From Azospirillum rugosum (GTDB lineage Bacteria > Pseudomonadota > Alphaproteobacteria > Azospirillales > Azospirillaceae), in NCBI RefSeq assembly GCF_017876155.1, contig NZ_JAGINP010000029.1, positions 1 to 64,000 on the forward strand: 64,000 nt of DNA. Reading direction: 5' to 3'. This document shows positions 1 through 8,279 of the stretch, in pieces. The first letter of the stretch is position 1, and every line of letters begins with the position of its first letter. The position numbers were made by a program, and so were the translations under genes. The notes beneath the pieces were generated by a model. It was given only the letters and a program-made list of their open reading frames with translations. It was not told where the DNA came from and did no database searches.

Positions 1-506
1 AGCGACTTGATCCTTGTCGGCACCCTCACCCGGCCCTTCGGGCCACCCTCTCCCGGGACGGGAGAGGGATTTGGCGCCAAATGCGATAGCCCTGGATGTC
101 TGTGCGCGTCCGACTGACCGCCTCTGGACGTTCGTCCAGGATCTGGCGACCGAACGAGTTGCGGACGCGCATGGCGGCGCAGAAGGTCGGCCAAGGGTTC
201 CATGGAGCGGCTGGAGATCACGAGCCCATGCACGAGGATCACCGGCGTTCGCTTGAGCCGCCGCCAGCCGCGCACGGCCGCACTCGATGACCCCTGCGAA
301 GGTCGGGAGCCAGAGGCAGCCCTCTGCATGTCTCGACCACCGCCGGACGGGAGAGCACCGACGGCATCGCCAAGCGCCTTGGAACGCGCCCGGCCCTGTT
401 TTGTTGGTTCTGTTGGACCTCGGGTCGGTCGGCGCTTCCGTGCCGGCCCACGGCGTCCCGTGGCCGGCGCGCGGCCCGGTCGGTTCACCCCGCCCCAGGA
501 GTTTCC
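1..506. other. Non-coding lead-in with a palindromic element
   Basis: I see no convincing gene here; the open frames are short, overlap one another and match no family I know. A perfect 10-bp inverted repeat with a 3-nt loop lies at 46-68 (CCCTCTCCCG / CGGGAGAGGG). It looks like a dispersed repetitive palindrome or a terminator hairpin for a gene left of the window. The last ~60 bases before 507 would carry the leader of the aldehyde oxidoreductase operon, but I could not pick a clear promoter. Confidence 0.5.
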
Positions 507-1031
507 ATGCCACAGTCAACCGGACGTGCGTCCGTTGCCGCCGCACCGGCCCCACCGCCGGAAGAGCTTCCGGTTACGCTGACGGTCAATGGGGTCGAAC
601 GGACGCTCCGCGTTGCCCCCTGGACCAGCCTGCTGGACGCCCTGCGCCTCCATCTGGACCTGACCGGAACGAAGAAGGGCTGCGATCATGGCCAGTGCGG
701 CGCCTGCACCGTGCTGGTGGACGGCCGGCGCATCAACGCGTGCCTTACGCTCGCGGTGATGCAGGACGGGCGCGCGGTGACGACCATCGAGGGCCTGGCG
801 CGCGGCGAAACGTTGCACCCGCTGCAGGAGGCGTTCATCGAGCACGACGCCTTCCAGTGCGGCTACTGCACCCCGGGCCAGATCTGTTCGGCCGTCGGGC
901 TGCTCAGCGAGGGCAAGGCGAAGACCGCCGACGAGATCCGCGAGCTGATGAGCGGCAATCTCTGCCGTTGTGGCGCCTATCCCAACATCGTGGCGGCCAT
1001 CCGGCAGGTGATGGAGGCCGACGAGGGATGA
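507..1031 (+). CDS. paoA: Aldehyde oxidoreductase, [2Fe-2S] subunit (PaoA/YagT type)
   Basis: This is the small iron-sulfur subunit of a xanthine-dehydrogenase-family molybdenum enzyme. It passes electrons from the molybdenum cofactor to the FAD subunit. The 174-aa protein has the plant-ferredoxin-type cluster cysteines C59, C64, C67 and C79, and the second cluster cysteines C118, C121, C153 and C155 (CGYC and CRCG motifs). E. coli PaoA carries a twin-arginine signal. Here the N-terminus is Ala/Pro-rich with no RR motif, so this version may be cytoplasmic. It is the first gene of a tight operon, and its stop overlaps the next start (ATGA). The substrate cannot be read from sequence; aromatic aldehydes are typical for the family. 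Confidence 0.9.
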   Translation: MPQSTGRASVAAAPAPPPEELPVTLTVNGVERTLRVAPWTSLLDALRLHLDLTGTKKGCDHGQCGACTVLVDGRRINACLTLAVMQDGRAVTTIEGLARGETLHPLQEAFIEHDAFQCGYCTPGQICSAVGLLSEGKAKTADEIRELMSGNLCRCGAYPNIVAAIRQVMEADEG

Positions 1032-2020
1032 GGGCGTTCACCTACAGCCGCGCCGGCACGCTGGACGAGGCCGTGCGCATCCTGACCGGCACCCCGGGCG
1101 CACGGCCCGTCGCCGGCGGCACCAACCTGCTCGACCTGATGAAGGCGGACGCGATGCGCCCGGCCCATCTGGTCGACATCTCCCGCCTGCCGCTCGACCA
1201 GATCGAGGAGACGCCCGATGGCGGCCTGCGCCTCGGCGCGCTCGCCCGCAACGCGGACACCGCCTACGACGACCGGGTGCAGACGCGCTATCCCATGCTG
1301 TCCAAGGCCATTCTCGCCGGCGCCTCGGCGCAGTTGCGCAACATGGCGACCAACGGCGGCAACCTGCTGCAGCGCACCCGCTGCTACTACTTCTACGACA
1401 GCGGCACAGCCTGCAACAAGCGCGAGCCGGGCTCCGGCTGCGGGGCCATCACCGGTGTGAACCGCATCCACGCGATCCTGGGCGCCAGCGAGCACTGCAT
1501 CGCCACCCACCCGTCGGACATGTGCGTCGCCCTGGCGGCGCTGGACGCCACCGTTCAGGTCCTCGGACCGAAGGGCGGGCGTGCCATCCCCTTCGCCGCG
1601 TTCCACCGCCTGCCCGGTGACACGCCGCACCTCGACACGACGCTCGCCGCGGACGAGATCATCACCGCCATCGACCTGCCGCCGCAGGGTTTTGCCCGGC
1701 ACTCCACCTACCTCAAGGTCCGCGACCGCGCCTCCTACGCCTTCGCGCTGGTGTCGGTCGCCGCCGCGCTGGAGATCGAGGACGGCACCGTCCGCGCGGC
1801 GCGGCTGGCGCTGGGCGGTGTCGCCCACAAGCCGTGGCGGGACGAACAGGCCGAGGCGATGCTGGTCGGCAAGCCGGCGCTGGCCGGGAGCTTCGCCCCC
1901 GCCGCCCGGGCGATCCTGCGCGACGCCAAGGGGTTCGAGCACAACGCCTTCAAGATTGAGCTTGCCGAGCGCGCGATCCTGCGCGCCCTGGCGGAGGCCG
2001 CCGGAGTGGAGCATCCATGA
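1028..2020 (+). CDS. paoB: Aldehyde oxidoreductase, FAD-binding subunit (PaoB/YagS type)
   Basis: This is the FAD subunit of the three-subunit molybdenum hydroxylase, 330 aa. The open frame extends far upstream, but the start at 1028 overlaps the stop of the iron-sulfur subunit by four bases and gives the family N-terminus. FAD-binding motifs VAGGTNLL (about residue 28) and TNGGNLLQ (about 108) are visible. An insertion with C119, C129 and C138 (RTRC, ACNKR, GSGCG) matches the extra [4Fe-4S] cluster insertion of E. coli PaoB. This places the enzyme in the Pao-type branch rather than among ordinary xanthine dehydrogenases. Confidence 0.9.
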   Translation: MRAFTYSRAGTLDEAVRILTGTPGARPVAGGTNLLDLMKADAMRPAHLVDISRLPLDQIEETPDGGLRLGALARNADTAYDDRVQTRYPMLSKAILAGASAQLRNMATNGGNLLQRTRCYYFYDSGTACNKREPGSGCGAITGVNRIHAILGASEHCIATHPSDMCVALAALDATVQVLGPKGGRAIPFAAFHRLPGDTPHLDTTLAADEIITAIDLPPQGFARHSTYLKVRDRASYAFALVSVAAALEIEDGTVRAARLALGGVAHKPWRDEQAEAMLVGKPALAGSFAPAARAILRDAKGFEHNAFKIELAERAILRALAEAAGVEHP

Positions 2021-4305
2021 TCGCCAAACCGAGCATCCCCGACGTCCTGACCGAGCCGGGCGCCCACATCGGCCGGCCCGCCCGCCGCGTCGACGGCCGG
2101 CTGAAGGTGACCGGCGGCGCCAAGTACGCGGCGGAGTTCAGCACGCCCGGCCTCGCCCACGGCTACATCGTGTCCAGCACCATCGCCCGGGGGCGCATCA
2201 CGCGCATCGACGCCAGCGCGGCGCTGGCCCTGCCCGGCGTGCTGCACGTCTTCACCCACGAGAACCGCCCGAGCCTCGCCTGGTTCGACCGCAAATGGAA
2301 GGACGAGGACGCGCCCAAGGGCTCCCCCTTCCGGCCGCTCTACGACGCGGAAATCATCCATTCCCTGCAGCCGGTGGCGCTGGTGGTGGCCGACAGCTTC
2401 GAGCTGGCCCGCTACGCCGCCCGTCTGGTCGAGGTCGAGTACGAGGCGGCGCCGCATCGCACCGACCTGCACGCCCACCGCGACGACACCTACACGCCCG
2501 GCAAGGACAAGGGCGGGTTCGAGCCGCCGCCGAAGCCGCGCGGCGACGCCGACAAGGCGCTGGCCGAGGCCGAGATGACCGTGGACCTGGAGTTCACCCA
2601 GGCCACCGAGCATCACAATCCCATGGAGATGCACGCCTCGACCGTCGTCCACCACGAGGACGGGACGCTCACCGTCTACGACAAGACGCAGGGCGCGCAG
2701 AACAGCCACACCTGGATCTGCAACGTCTTCGACCTGCCGAAGTCCGGCGTGCGCGTGCTGTCGCCCTTCGTCGGCGGCGCCTTCGGCTCCGGCTTGCGCC
2801 CGCAGCACCAGCTGTTCATGGCGGTGCTGGCGGCGACGCAGCTCAAGCGCTCCGTGCGGGTCGAGCTGTCGCGCCCGCAGATGTTCAGCTTCGGGCACCG
2901 GCCGGAAACGATCCAGCGGGTGGCGCTGGGCGCCTCCAGGGACGGCACGCTGACGGCGCTGATCCACGAGGCCGTGCAGGAAAGCTCGCAGAACGAGAAC
3001 TACGTCGAGGTCGTCGTCAACTGGTCGGGCCAGCAGTACAAGTGCGACAATGTCCGGCTGGATTACAAGCTGTGCCGGCTCGACGTGCACACGCCGCTGG
3101 ACCAGCGCGCTCCCGGCGCGGCCACCGGCGTTCCCGCCATCGAGATCGCGATGGACGAGCTGGCCCACAAGCTCGGCATGGACCCCATTGAGCTGCGGCT
3201 GAAGAACTACACGGACGTCGACCCGAACACCGGCAATCCCTTTTCCAGCAAGGAACTGCGCGCCTGCTTCGCGCAAGGGGCGGAGCGGTTCGGCTGGGCC
3301 GGGCGCAACCCGACGCCGCGGTCCATGCGGGACGGCCGGCAGCTGATCGGCTGGGGCATGGCCGCCGGCGTCTGGGACGCCATGCAGGGCCAGGCGGTGG
3401 CCAAGGCCAAGCTGGGCATCGACGGGAAGCTCGTGGTCGGCAGCGCCACGGCCGACATCGGCACCGGCACCTACACGGTGATGACGCAGATCGCCGCCGA
3501 CATCCTGGGCCTGCCGCTGGACGACGTGGCGTTCCATCTCGGCGATTCCTCGCTGCCCATGGCCCCCATCGAAGGCGGATCGTGGACCGTGTCGTCGGTG
3601 GGCTCCGCGGTGAAGGCGGCCTGCGACCGGGTGCGCGACCGGCTGGTCGGGCTTGCCATCAAAATGGACGACGGGCCGCTGGCCGGGATCGGGAACGAGG
3701 AGGTGATCCTCGCCGACGGCCATCTGGCGGCCAGGGCGGACCCGTCGCGGCGCGTCTCCATCACCGCGGTGATGCGGGCCGCCGGCCTGCTGACCATCGA
3801 GGAGGAGGCGCGCTCGATCCCCTACTATCTGGCGCGGTCCCGCCACACGCTGGCCACCCACTCGGCCGTCTTCGCGGAGGTGCGGGTGGACGAGGACCTG
3901 GGCACGGTCCAGGTCACGCGCGTCGTCAGCGCCGTCGCCGCCGGACGGATCATCAATCCCAAGACGGCGGCGAGCCAGATCATGGGCGCGGTGGTCTGGG
4001 GCATCGGCATGGCTCTGGAAGAGGAAACCCTCACCGACCACACCCTCGGCCGCTACGTCAATCACGACATCGCCGAGTACCACATCCCCGTGAACGCGGA
4101 CGTCCACGACATCGACGTGATCTTCGTCGAGGAGCACGACGACCTCGTCAACCCGCTGGGCGCCAAAGGCGTGGGGGAGATCGGCATCGTCGGCGTCCCG
4201 GCGGCCATATCGAACGCCATTTTTCACGCGACCGGCGTTAGGGTGCGCGACCTGCCGATCACCGTGGACAAGATCCTGAGCGGACTGGCTGGTGGCCGCG
4301 GCTGA
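2017..4305 (+). CDS. paoC: Aldehyde oxidoreductase, molybdenum-cofactor subunit (PaoC/YagR type)
   Basis: This is the large catalytic subunit, 762 aa, which binds the molybdenum cofactor and oxidises the aldehyde. The start overlaps the paoB stop (ATGA). The glycine-rich GGAFGSG loop lies near residue 253. The conserved catalytic Glu lies in GVGEIG near residue 719, just before the C-terminal block AAISNAIFHATG. No XdhC/PaoD-type maturation gene follows, so the chaperone must be encoded elsewhere. A decayed copy of this protein's C-terminus lies about 4 kb downstream at 8158-8252. Confidence 0.9.
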   Translation: MIAKPSIPDVLTEPGAHIGRPARRVDGRLKVTGGAKYAAEFSTPGLAHGYIVSSTIARGRITRIDASAALALPGVLHVFTHENRPSLAWFDRKWKDEDAPKGSPFRPLYDAEIIHSLQPVALVVADSFELARYAARLVEVEYEAAPHRTDLHAHRDDTYTPGKDKGGFEPPPKPRGDADKALAEAEMTVDLEFTQATEHHNPMEMHASTVVHHEDGTLTVYDKTQGAQNSHTWICNVFDLPKSGVRVLSPFVGGAFGSGLRPQHQLFMAVLAATQLKRSVRVELSRPQMFSFGHRPETIQRVALGASRDGTLTALIHEAVQESSQNENYVEVVVNWSGQQYKCDNVRLDYKLCRLDVHTPLDQRAPGAATGVPAIEIAMDELAHKLGMDPIELRLKNYTDVDPNTGNPFSSKELRACFAQGAERFGWAGRNPTPRSMRDGRQLIGWGMAAGVWDAMQGQAVAKAKLGIDGKLVVGSATADIGTGTYTVMTQIAADILGLPLDDVAFHLGDSSLPMAPIEGGSWTVSSVGSAVKAACDRVRDRLVGLAIKMDDGPLAGIGNEEVILADGHLAARADPSRRVSITAVMRAAGLLTIEEEARSIPYYLARSRHTLATHSAVFAEVRVDEDLGTVQVTRVVSAVAAGRIINPKTAASQIMGAVVWGIGMALEEETLTDHTLGRYVNHDIAEYHIPVNADVHDIDVIFVEEHDDLVNPLGAKGVGEIGIVGVPAAISNAIFHATGVRVRDLPITVDKILSGLAGGRG

Positions 4306-4471
4306 TCGCGGGAAGGCCGGCCGGCGCGCGGGGACGTCCTCCATGCGCCGGTCGGTGTCGCGGGCCGCATGGCCTGCAACATTACTCCAGGTGTTGCCCC
4401 TTTCTACTTAGAAGCCAAGCGAGAGTGGCATGCTCCGTCGGAAGCCGACACGGTCCGCTGGCTCGACGGCG

Positions 4472-5041
4472 CTATTGAACCGCCTCTCGTATCTGCTGCT
4501 CCATATCGGGCGTGACCTGAGCCGGTCGGGCAGGAAGGGGCTGACTCCCGCGCTTGCCATCGTTACCAATGCCGTCAATGAGCAGCTTCATTTCAGCGAT
4601 CTCGCGGACCTGTGATTCGATGATCTTGTCCGCGAGCTTACGCACGCGGGGGTCGCTGATGCTCGCGTTGCTCGCGTTATTGATGGCGATGGAGTGGTGC
4701 GGGATCATCGACTTCATGAAGCTGACATCGTCGATCAGGCTCTGACTGCGGTTCACGTAGAGGAGTGCACCTCCGGCCACCACGGCTCCGACCAGTACGG
4801 CGATCTTAGTGACCATGCCCCTGTACATCGGCCACATGAAGCCCAGCATTACGATGGTCATGACACACCCCATAACGAGCGAGGAGATCATCCGGTTTAC
4901 GCTGAACAGGGCGTGATCGAGTGAATAAACAAGCTGGTACATCAAAAAGAACATAATGAAGGTTGAGGTTGCAATCATCGCCACGAACCGTCCCCAGCCC
5001 ATTGTCATCATGTGCTTATGGTGATCTCGCTCGTGTGCCAT
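4472..5041 (-). CDS. DUF305 membrane protein
   Basis: The protein is 189 aa, with three or four hydrophobic segments in the first ~95 residues followed by a C-terminal DUF305 domain carrying the MIPHH signature (residues 112-116). DUF305 proteins are ferritin-like four-helix proteins often found with copper or heavy-metal genes, but their biochemical role is unsettled. The N-terminus is His/Met-rich (MAHERDHHKHMM), which fits metal contact. The gene stands alone. Its DNA is clearly more AT-rich than its neighbours, for example around 4921-4980. Together with the adjacent insertion-element relic this suggests horizontal acquisition. Confidence 0.75.
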   Translation of the reverse strand: MAHERDHHKHMMTMGWGRFVAMIATSTFIMFFLMYQLVYSLDHALFSVNRMISSLVMGCVMTIVMLGFMWPMYRGMVTKIAVLVGAVVAGGALLYVNRSQSLIDDVSFMKSMIPHHSIAINNASNASISDPRVRKLADKIIESQVREIAEMKLLIDGIGNDGKRGSQPLPARPAQVTPDMEQQIREAVQ

Positions 5042-5249
5042 TGTGGTTTCCTATGCCTCATCCTGTTCGATGAGGGGGAACAAATCTCCTTCATTATTGT
5101 TCCCGCGCGGCTTCCCATTGTCGTGGCACGCCGCTCCACGGAAACCGCCCGAGCGAGAATGAGAGGGACTGATTAAGACTGGCTGCGTATCAGGTGTAGG
5201 GATCGAAGCAGAGTAAGCGGAGCGTGATCGCACCGGATCAGGCGTTGAC

Positions 5250-5349
5250 GGCTCTGTTGCAAAGTCTCGGCGGACCACAACAGCTGGCGAGGTGAGCGCC
5301 TGGTCGCCACCCCACGCCTTGTGGGTTCACCGAAGTTTGCAACAGAGCC
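5250..5349. mobile_element. Miniature relic bounded by IS6-type inverted repeats
   Basis: A 14-bp perfect inverted repeat, GGCTCTGTTGCAAA at 5250-5263 and its complement at 5336-5349, flanks about 70 bp with no transposase. The repeat closely resembles the terminal repeats of IS6/IS26-family elements (GG-T/C-x-CTGTTGCAAA). I read it as a deleted IS6-family copy or a MITE derived from one. The flanking octamers do not match, so no target-site duplication is visible. It lies just past the 3' end of the ECF41 sigma factor gene. Confidence 0.6.
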
Positions 5350-5351
5350 CA

Positions 5352-6284
5352 TCAGGTTGGTGGTATCGGCGCGGTGCGTTTTGGAAACTCCACTTCTGCC
5401 GCCAAGTGAGACAGCTTGTCCGGGTTTTTGACGATGTAGATCGCGGCGATCCCGTCCTCGCGGATGTCGAGCGCGGTTGTCTGAAGCACGCCGCTTCGAT
5501 CGAGGCTGACGTAGCCTGGCAGGCCGTCGATGGTGACGACACGAAGCAGCGTCGGCGGTACGGCATTCTTGCGCCGCTGCCCGGCAAAAAGGCGCAGGGC
5601 CCGCTCGACGCCCTGGATGACATTGCGGAAGGCAAGGATCTTGCCGCCGCCATCGGTGTGGATCTCGACATTCCTTGCCAGCAGCGCCGAAAGCGCCGCC
5701 ACGTCCCCGTCGCGCGCCGCGGCGAAGAAGGCACGCGTGATCCGGTCCGCATCCGCGGGTTCGACGTTGAAGCGGGGACGTGCGGCCTGCACGTGCTTGC
5801 GGGCGCGCGCTGCGAGTTGACGAACCGCGGCCGGCTCGCGGTCGAGGGTGATGGCCACTTCGGTCAGCGGCACGTCGAAGACGTCATGGAGAAGGAAAGC
5901 GGCCCGCTCCAGAGGCGACAGACGCTCGAGGACCAGCATCAACGTGACCGTGACGTCGTCGGCGACCGTTTCGTCCGGCTCCACGGGACCCACGAGAGGA
6001 TCTGGCAGCCAGGGTCCGACGTAGGTTTCCCGCCGCGCCCGCGCGGCGCGGCGTCGGTCGAGGCACAGGCGTGTGACGATGCGGGTTAGATAGGCGGGAG
6101 GCGAATCGATGCCACCCTCCACCCCAACCCACCGCAGCCATGCGTCCTGCACGACGTCCTCCGCCTCGGTGAGCGAGCCCGTCATCCGGTAGGCCAGGCG
6201 TGTCAGTCGCCTGCGCTCCGCCTCGAATTCGGCGGTCCGCCGATCGTCCATCGCCTCCATCCGCCCCGTTCCCTCGCCGACCAT
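5352..6284 (-). CDS. ECF41-group RNA polymerase sigma factor (SigJ-like)
   Basis: This is an extracytoplasmic-function sigma factor of group ECF41, 310 aa with the start chosen at 6284. That ATG has an AAGGGA ribosome site about ten bases upstream; the open frame extends further. Region 2 spans about residues 22-85 and region 4 about 115-168. A fused SnoaL-like C-terminal domain modulates activity in this group. All three hallmark motifs are present: WLPDP (92-96, linker), DGGGK (211-215) and NPDKL (287-291). No anti-sigma gene is adjacent, as is usual for ECF41. It is divergent from a carboxymuconolactone-decarboxylase-like gene, the classic ECF41 partner, and has its own matching promoter at 6327-6353. 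Confidence 0.9.
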   Translation of the reverse strand: MVGEGTGRMEAMDDRRTAEFEAERRRLTRLAYRMTGSLTEAEDVVQDAWLRWVGVEGGIDSPPAYLTRIVTRLCLDRRRAARARRETYVGPWLPDPLVGPVEPDETVADDVTVTLMLVLERLSPLERAAFLLHDVFDVPLTEVAITLDREPAAVRQLAARARKHVQAARPRFNVEPADADRITRAFFAAARDGDVAALSALLARNVEIHTDGGGKILAFRNVIQGVERALRLFAGQRRKNAVPPTLLRVVTIDGLPGYVSLDRSGVLQTTALDIREDGIAAIYIVKNPDKLSHLAAEVEFPKRTAPIPPT

Positions 6285-6326
6285 ATCCGCTTTCCCTTCG
6301 CTCGCGCATCCCGAACCCGGGGACAA

Positions 6327-6353
6327 GACGATCGGACGTGCCCGGATGTGACA
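6327..6353 (-). promoter_or_regulatory. ECF41-type promoter of the sigma factor gene (autoregulation)
   Basis: Read on the minus strand, TGTCACA (6347-6353) is followed by exactly 16 bases and then CGTC (6327-6330). This is the ECF41 consensus TGTCACA-N16-CGTC. The -10 element lies 42 bases before the chosen start at 6284, so the sigma factor probably activates its own gene. Confidence 0.8.
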
Positions 6354-6385
6354 TCGGCCGCTTCGAACGGAAATGCTGAGTGGCA

Positions 6386-6412
6386 TGTCACACCCTGACC
6401 GCTTGGCCCGTC
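6386..6412 (+). promoter_or_regulatory. ECF41-type promoter of the CMD-family gene
   Basis: TGTCACA (6386-6392), a 16-base spacer and CGTC (6409-6412) match the ECF41 consensus perfectly, about 48 bases before the ATG at 6460. It faces away from the sigma factor's own promoter. The pair defines a self-contained two-gene regulon. Confidence 0.85.
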
Positions 6413-6459
6413 ATGGCTTCGAACGTCGATCTCCGGCGTTCTGAACATAAGGACATGTC

Positions 6460-6915
6460 ATGAGCGAGAACAAACGGCTGGTCTGGAACGAGGTGGCGCC
6501 GCAGGGTGCAAAGGCCCTTTTCGGCATCCACCACTACATCACCACGGGCACCGACCTACCCCACGAACTGATCCACCTCGTCTTTCTGCGGGTTTCGCAG
6601 ATCAACGGCTGCGCGCACTGCATCGACCTGCACACCCGGGACCTCCTGGACACGATGCCGTTCGAGAAGGTTGCCCTCGTTCCGGTCTGGGCCGAGGTGC
6701 CCCACCTGTTTCCCGACAAGTACCGCGCCGCGCTCGCGTGGGCGGAGGAAGTCACGCTCGTCAGCGAGACGCACGCCTCCGACGAAGCCTATGCGGCCGC
6801 AAGCGCGGCTTTCGCGCCCAAGGATCTCGTGGACCTCACGATCGCGATTGCGGCCATGAACGCGTTCAACCGGCTGGGCGCGCCCTTTCGGCTCCCGGTC
6901 AAGGCCAAGGCCTGA
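6460..6915 (+). CDS. Carboxymuconolactone decarboxylase / AhpD-like peroxidase
   Basis: The protein is 151 aa, of the AhpD-like fold. The redox CxxC is C51-C54 with His58 close by (CAHCIDLH), the usual arrangement for peroxide-reducing members of this superfamily. Proteins of this kind are the standard targets of ECF41 sigma factors (carboxymuconolactone decarboxylases, oxidoreductases and epimerases). The physiological substrate is unknown. The gene is preceded by a perfect ECF41 promoter and is probably monocistronic. Confidence 0.85.
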   Translation: MSENKRLVWNEVAPQGAKALFGIHHYITTGTDLPHELIHLVFLRVSQINGCAHCIDLHTRDLLDTMPFEKVALVPVWAEVPHLFPDKYRAALAWAEEVTLVSETHASDEAYAAASAAFAPKDLVDLTIAIAAMNAFNRLGAPFRLPVKAKA

Positions 6916-7131
6916 TCCGCTTCCACCATTCAGGATCCAACCCATGGCTGTGAGCGTCGGGCTGCGAGACACTGGCCCAATCCTTCAGTCCACACCGCAC
7001 GCCAGGATCTGCGCCTGGCGGTAGAAGGGCAGATGATCGCAGTAGCGGCCGTGCCATCCGCACCAGATGGGGACGAGGAGGCCGAGGCCCACCGTCTTCC
7101 GGAAAGGCCGTTCTGCGACTCTCGGCTGCCC

Positions 7132-7980
7132 TCAGCGCGCAGCTAAGCCAGCAATCGTGGCCACCCCCGCCATTGCCTGATCTCCGGCCGTGCCATCAAG
7201 CGTCCCGGAGACGCGGAGTGCTGCCAACGTGTCCGCCACTGCCTGAGCTACGGCAGTGACGAGCACGGTGGGCAGGCTGACGCGCGCCAGTCCGAGTTCA
7301 ACCAAGTCAGCCACCGGCATTTCGCGCAGATTGTAGGCCAAGCCCGTGGCGAGGGTCAGTGGTCCATCAATGCGTTCCTTCAGGAAGCGTGCTTCTTCCA
7401 ACGTGCGCACACCAGTGACGAAGGCAAGGTCAGCGCCTGCGGCCAGATACTGGTTCGCGCGCCGGACTGCCTCCTCCAGGCCCGCGCTCCGGTCGGCAGC
7501 GGTCGCCAGAGCGTCGGTACGGGCGTTGAGCACGAAGTCGGGATTCGGGGATGCCTGCCGCACCTGCATGGCAACGCGCAACTTCTCGACCATCTCGTCG
7601 GCATCGACTACGGCGCGCGCCACGCCCCACCGGCCGAGCACCTGATCCTCCAAGTTGATTCCGGCGGCACCGATGCCGATGAACTCGCGGACGACCTGCT
7701 CAAGCTTGGCCTTATCGCCGAAACCGTCTTCGCCGTCCGCCATGACCGGGACCGTCACGGCGTTGACGATGCGCCGCGTCGCTTCGAGGTTCTCGCTGTA
7801 GGAGAGATTGGTTTCCGCGGCGTAGCCCTGTGCGATCGCCATGGAGTAGCCCGAACACTGGACAGCCTCGAACCCGGCGCGCTCAATCAATCTTGCGCTC
7901 AGTGCGTCATAGGCGTCGGGCACCACCAGTGTCGGCTTCTGTGCGAGGCGTGCCTTCAGGGTCTTACTCTTGGCCTGCAT
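7132..7980 (-). CDS. Isocitrate lyase / PEP mutase superfamily enzyme
   Basis: The protein is 282 aa, with the start set at 7980 (MQAKSK...); the upstream frame extension is low-complexity and not family-like. The TIM-barrel signatures of this superfamily are visible: ADGEDGFGD (residues 81-89) and GINLEDQ (107-113), which place the Mg-binding acidic residues. The canonical isocitrate lyase KKCGH loop is absent. It is therefore more likely a PEP-mutase, oxaloacetate-hydrolase or 2-methylisocitrate-lyase-like enzyme than a glyoxylate-cycle isocitrate lyase. It stands alone between gene relics, so context does not help. Confidence 0.75.
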   Translation of the reverse strand: MQAKSKTLKARLAQKPTLVVPDAYDALSARLIERAGFEAVQCSGYSMAIAQGYAAETNLSYSENLEATRRIVNAVTVPVMADGEDGFGDKAKLEQVVREFIGIGAAGINLEDQVLGRWGVARAVVDADEMVEKLRVAMQVRQASPNPDFVLNARTDALATAADRSAGLEEAVRRANQYLAAGADLAFVTGVRTLEEARFLKERIDGPLTLATGLAYNLREMPVADLVELGLARVSLPTVLVTAVAQAVADTLAALRVSGTLDGTAGDQAMAGVATIAGLAAR

Positions 7981-8157
7981 CTGTGGGAACTCCGGTGGGG
8001 TATCGTGGCCGGACAGTGATGAGGATGCACTTGGCGCCGCGCAATGCGGCATTTTCTCGCTATGGTGGGTGCAAAATTGGCCTGGCTGCTGACACTGAAT
8101 TTTACGGAAAGCCCGTAGGCCGCCAGTGGCGTTCACCCGCCAATGGGTCTTCCAGGC

Positions 8158-8252
8158 GGATGCATCCGCAACCCGCCATCGCCAACGCCGTGTTCCACGC
8201 CACCGGCCGGCGCGTCCGCGATCTGCCGATCCGCATCGAGCGCCTGCCCTGA
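8158..8252 (+). pseudogene. C-terminal relic of a molybdenum hydroxylase large subunit
   Basis: The frame ending at 8252 encodes QPAIANAVFHATGRRVRD followed by about nine more residues. This mirrors the C-terminus of the PaoC-type subunit in this window (AAISNAIFHATGVRVRD). Nothing upstream continues the gene, so only the last ~30 codons survive. The rest of 7981-8157 shows no recognisable coding sequence and should hold the leader of the divergent PEP-mutase-family gene. Confidence 0.65.
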
Positions 8253-8279
8253 GGGCGGCATGGGCCGGCCCGGGCGGGA

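Noticed and set aside
1735..4344. An 869-codon frame on the minus strand over the aldehyde oxidoreductase genes.
   Set aside because: The opposite strand encodes intact, motif-bearing PaoB and PaoC; this frame is their shadow.
5051..5278. A 75-codon frame crossing the left end of the IS6-like repeat.
   Set aside because: It runs through the inverted repeat, resembles no transposase, and has no ribosome site.
6985..7131. A minus-strand frame ending at 6985 that reads somewhat protein-like (LGLLVPIWCGWHGRYC and on).
   Set aside because: It has no start, is cut by a stop at 7132-7134, and I do not recognise it. It may be a relic, but the support is too thin to annotate.
7132..7980. Annotation as glyoxylate-cycle isocitrate lyase (aceA).
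   Set aside because: The protein is too short (282 aa) and lacks the KKCGH catalytic loop; it fits the wider PEP mutase/lyase superfamily.
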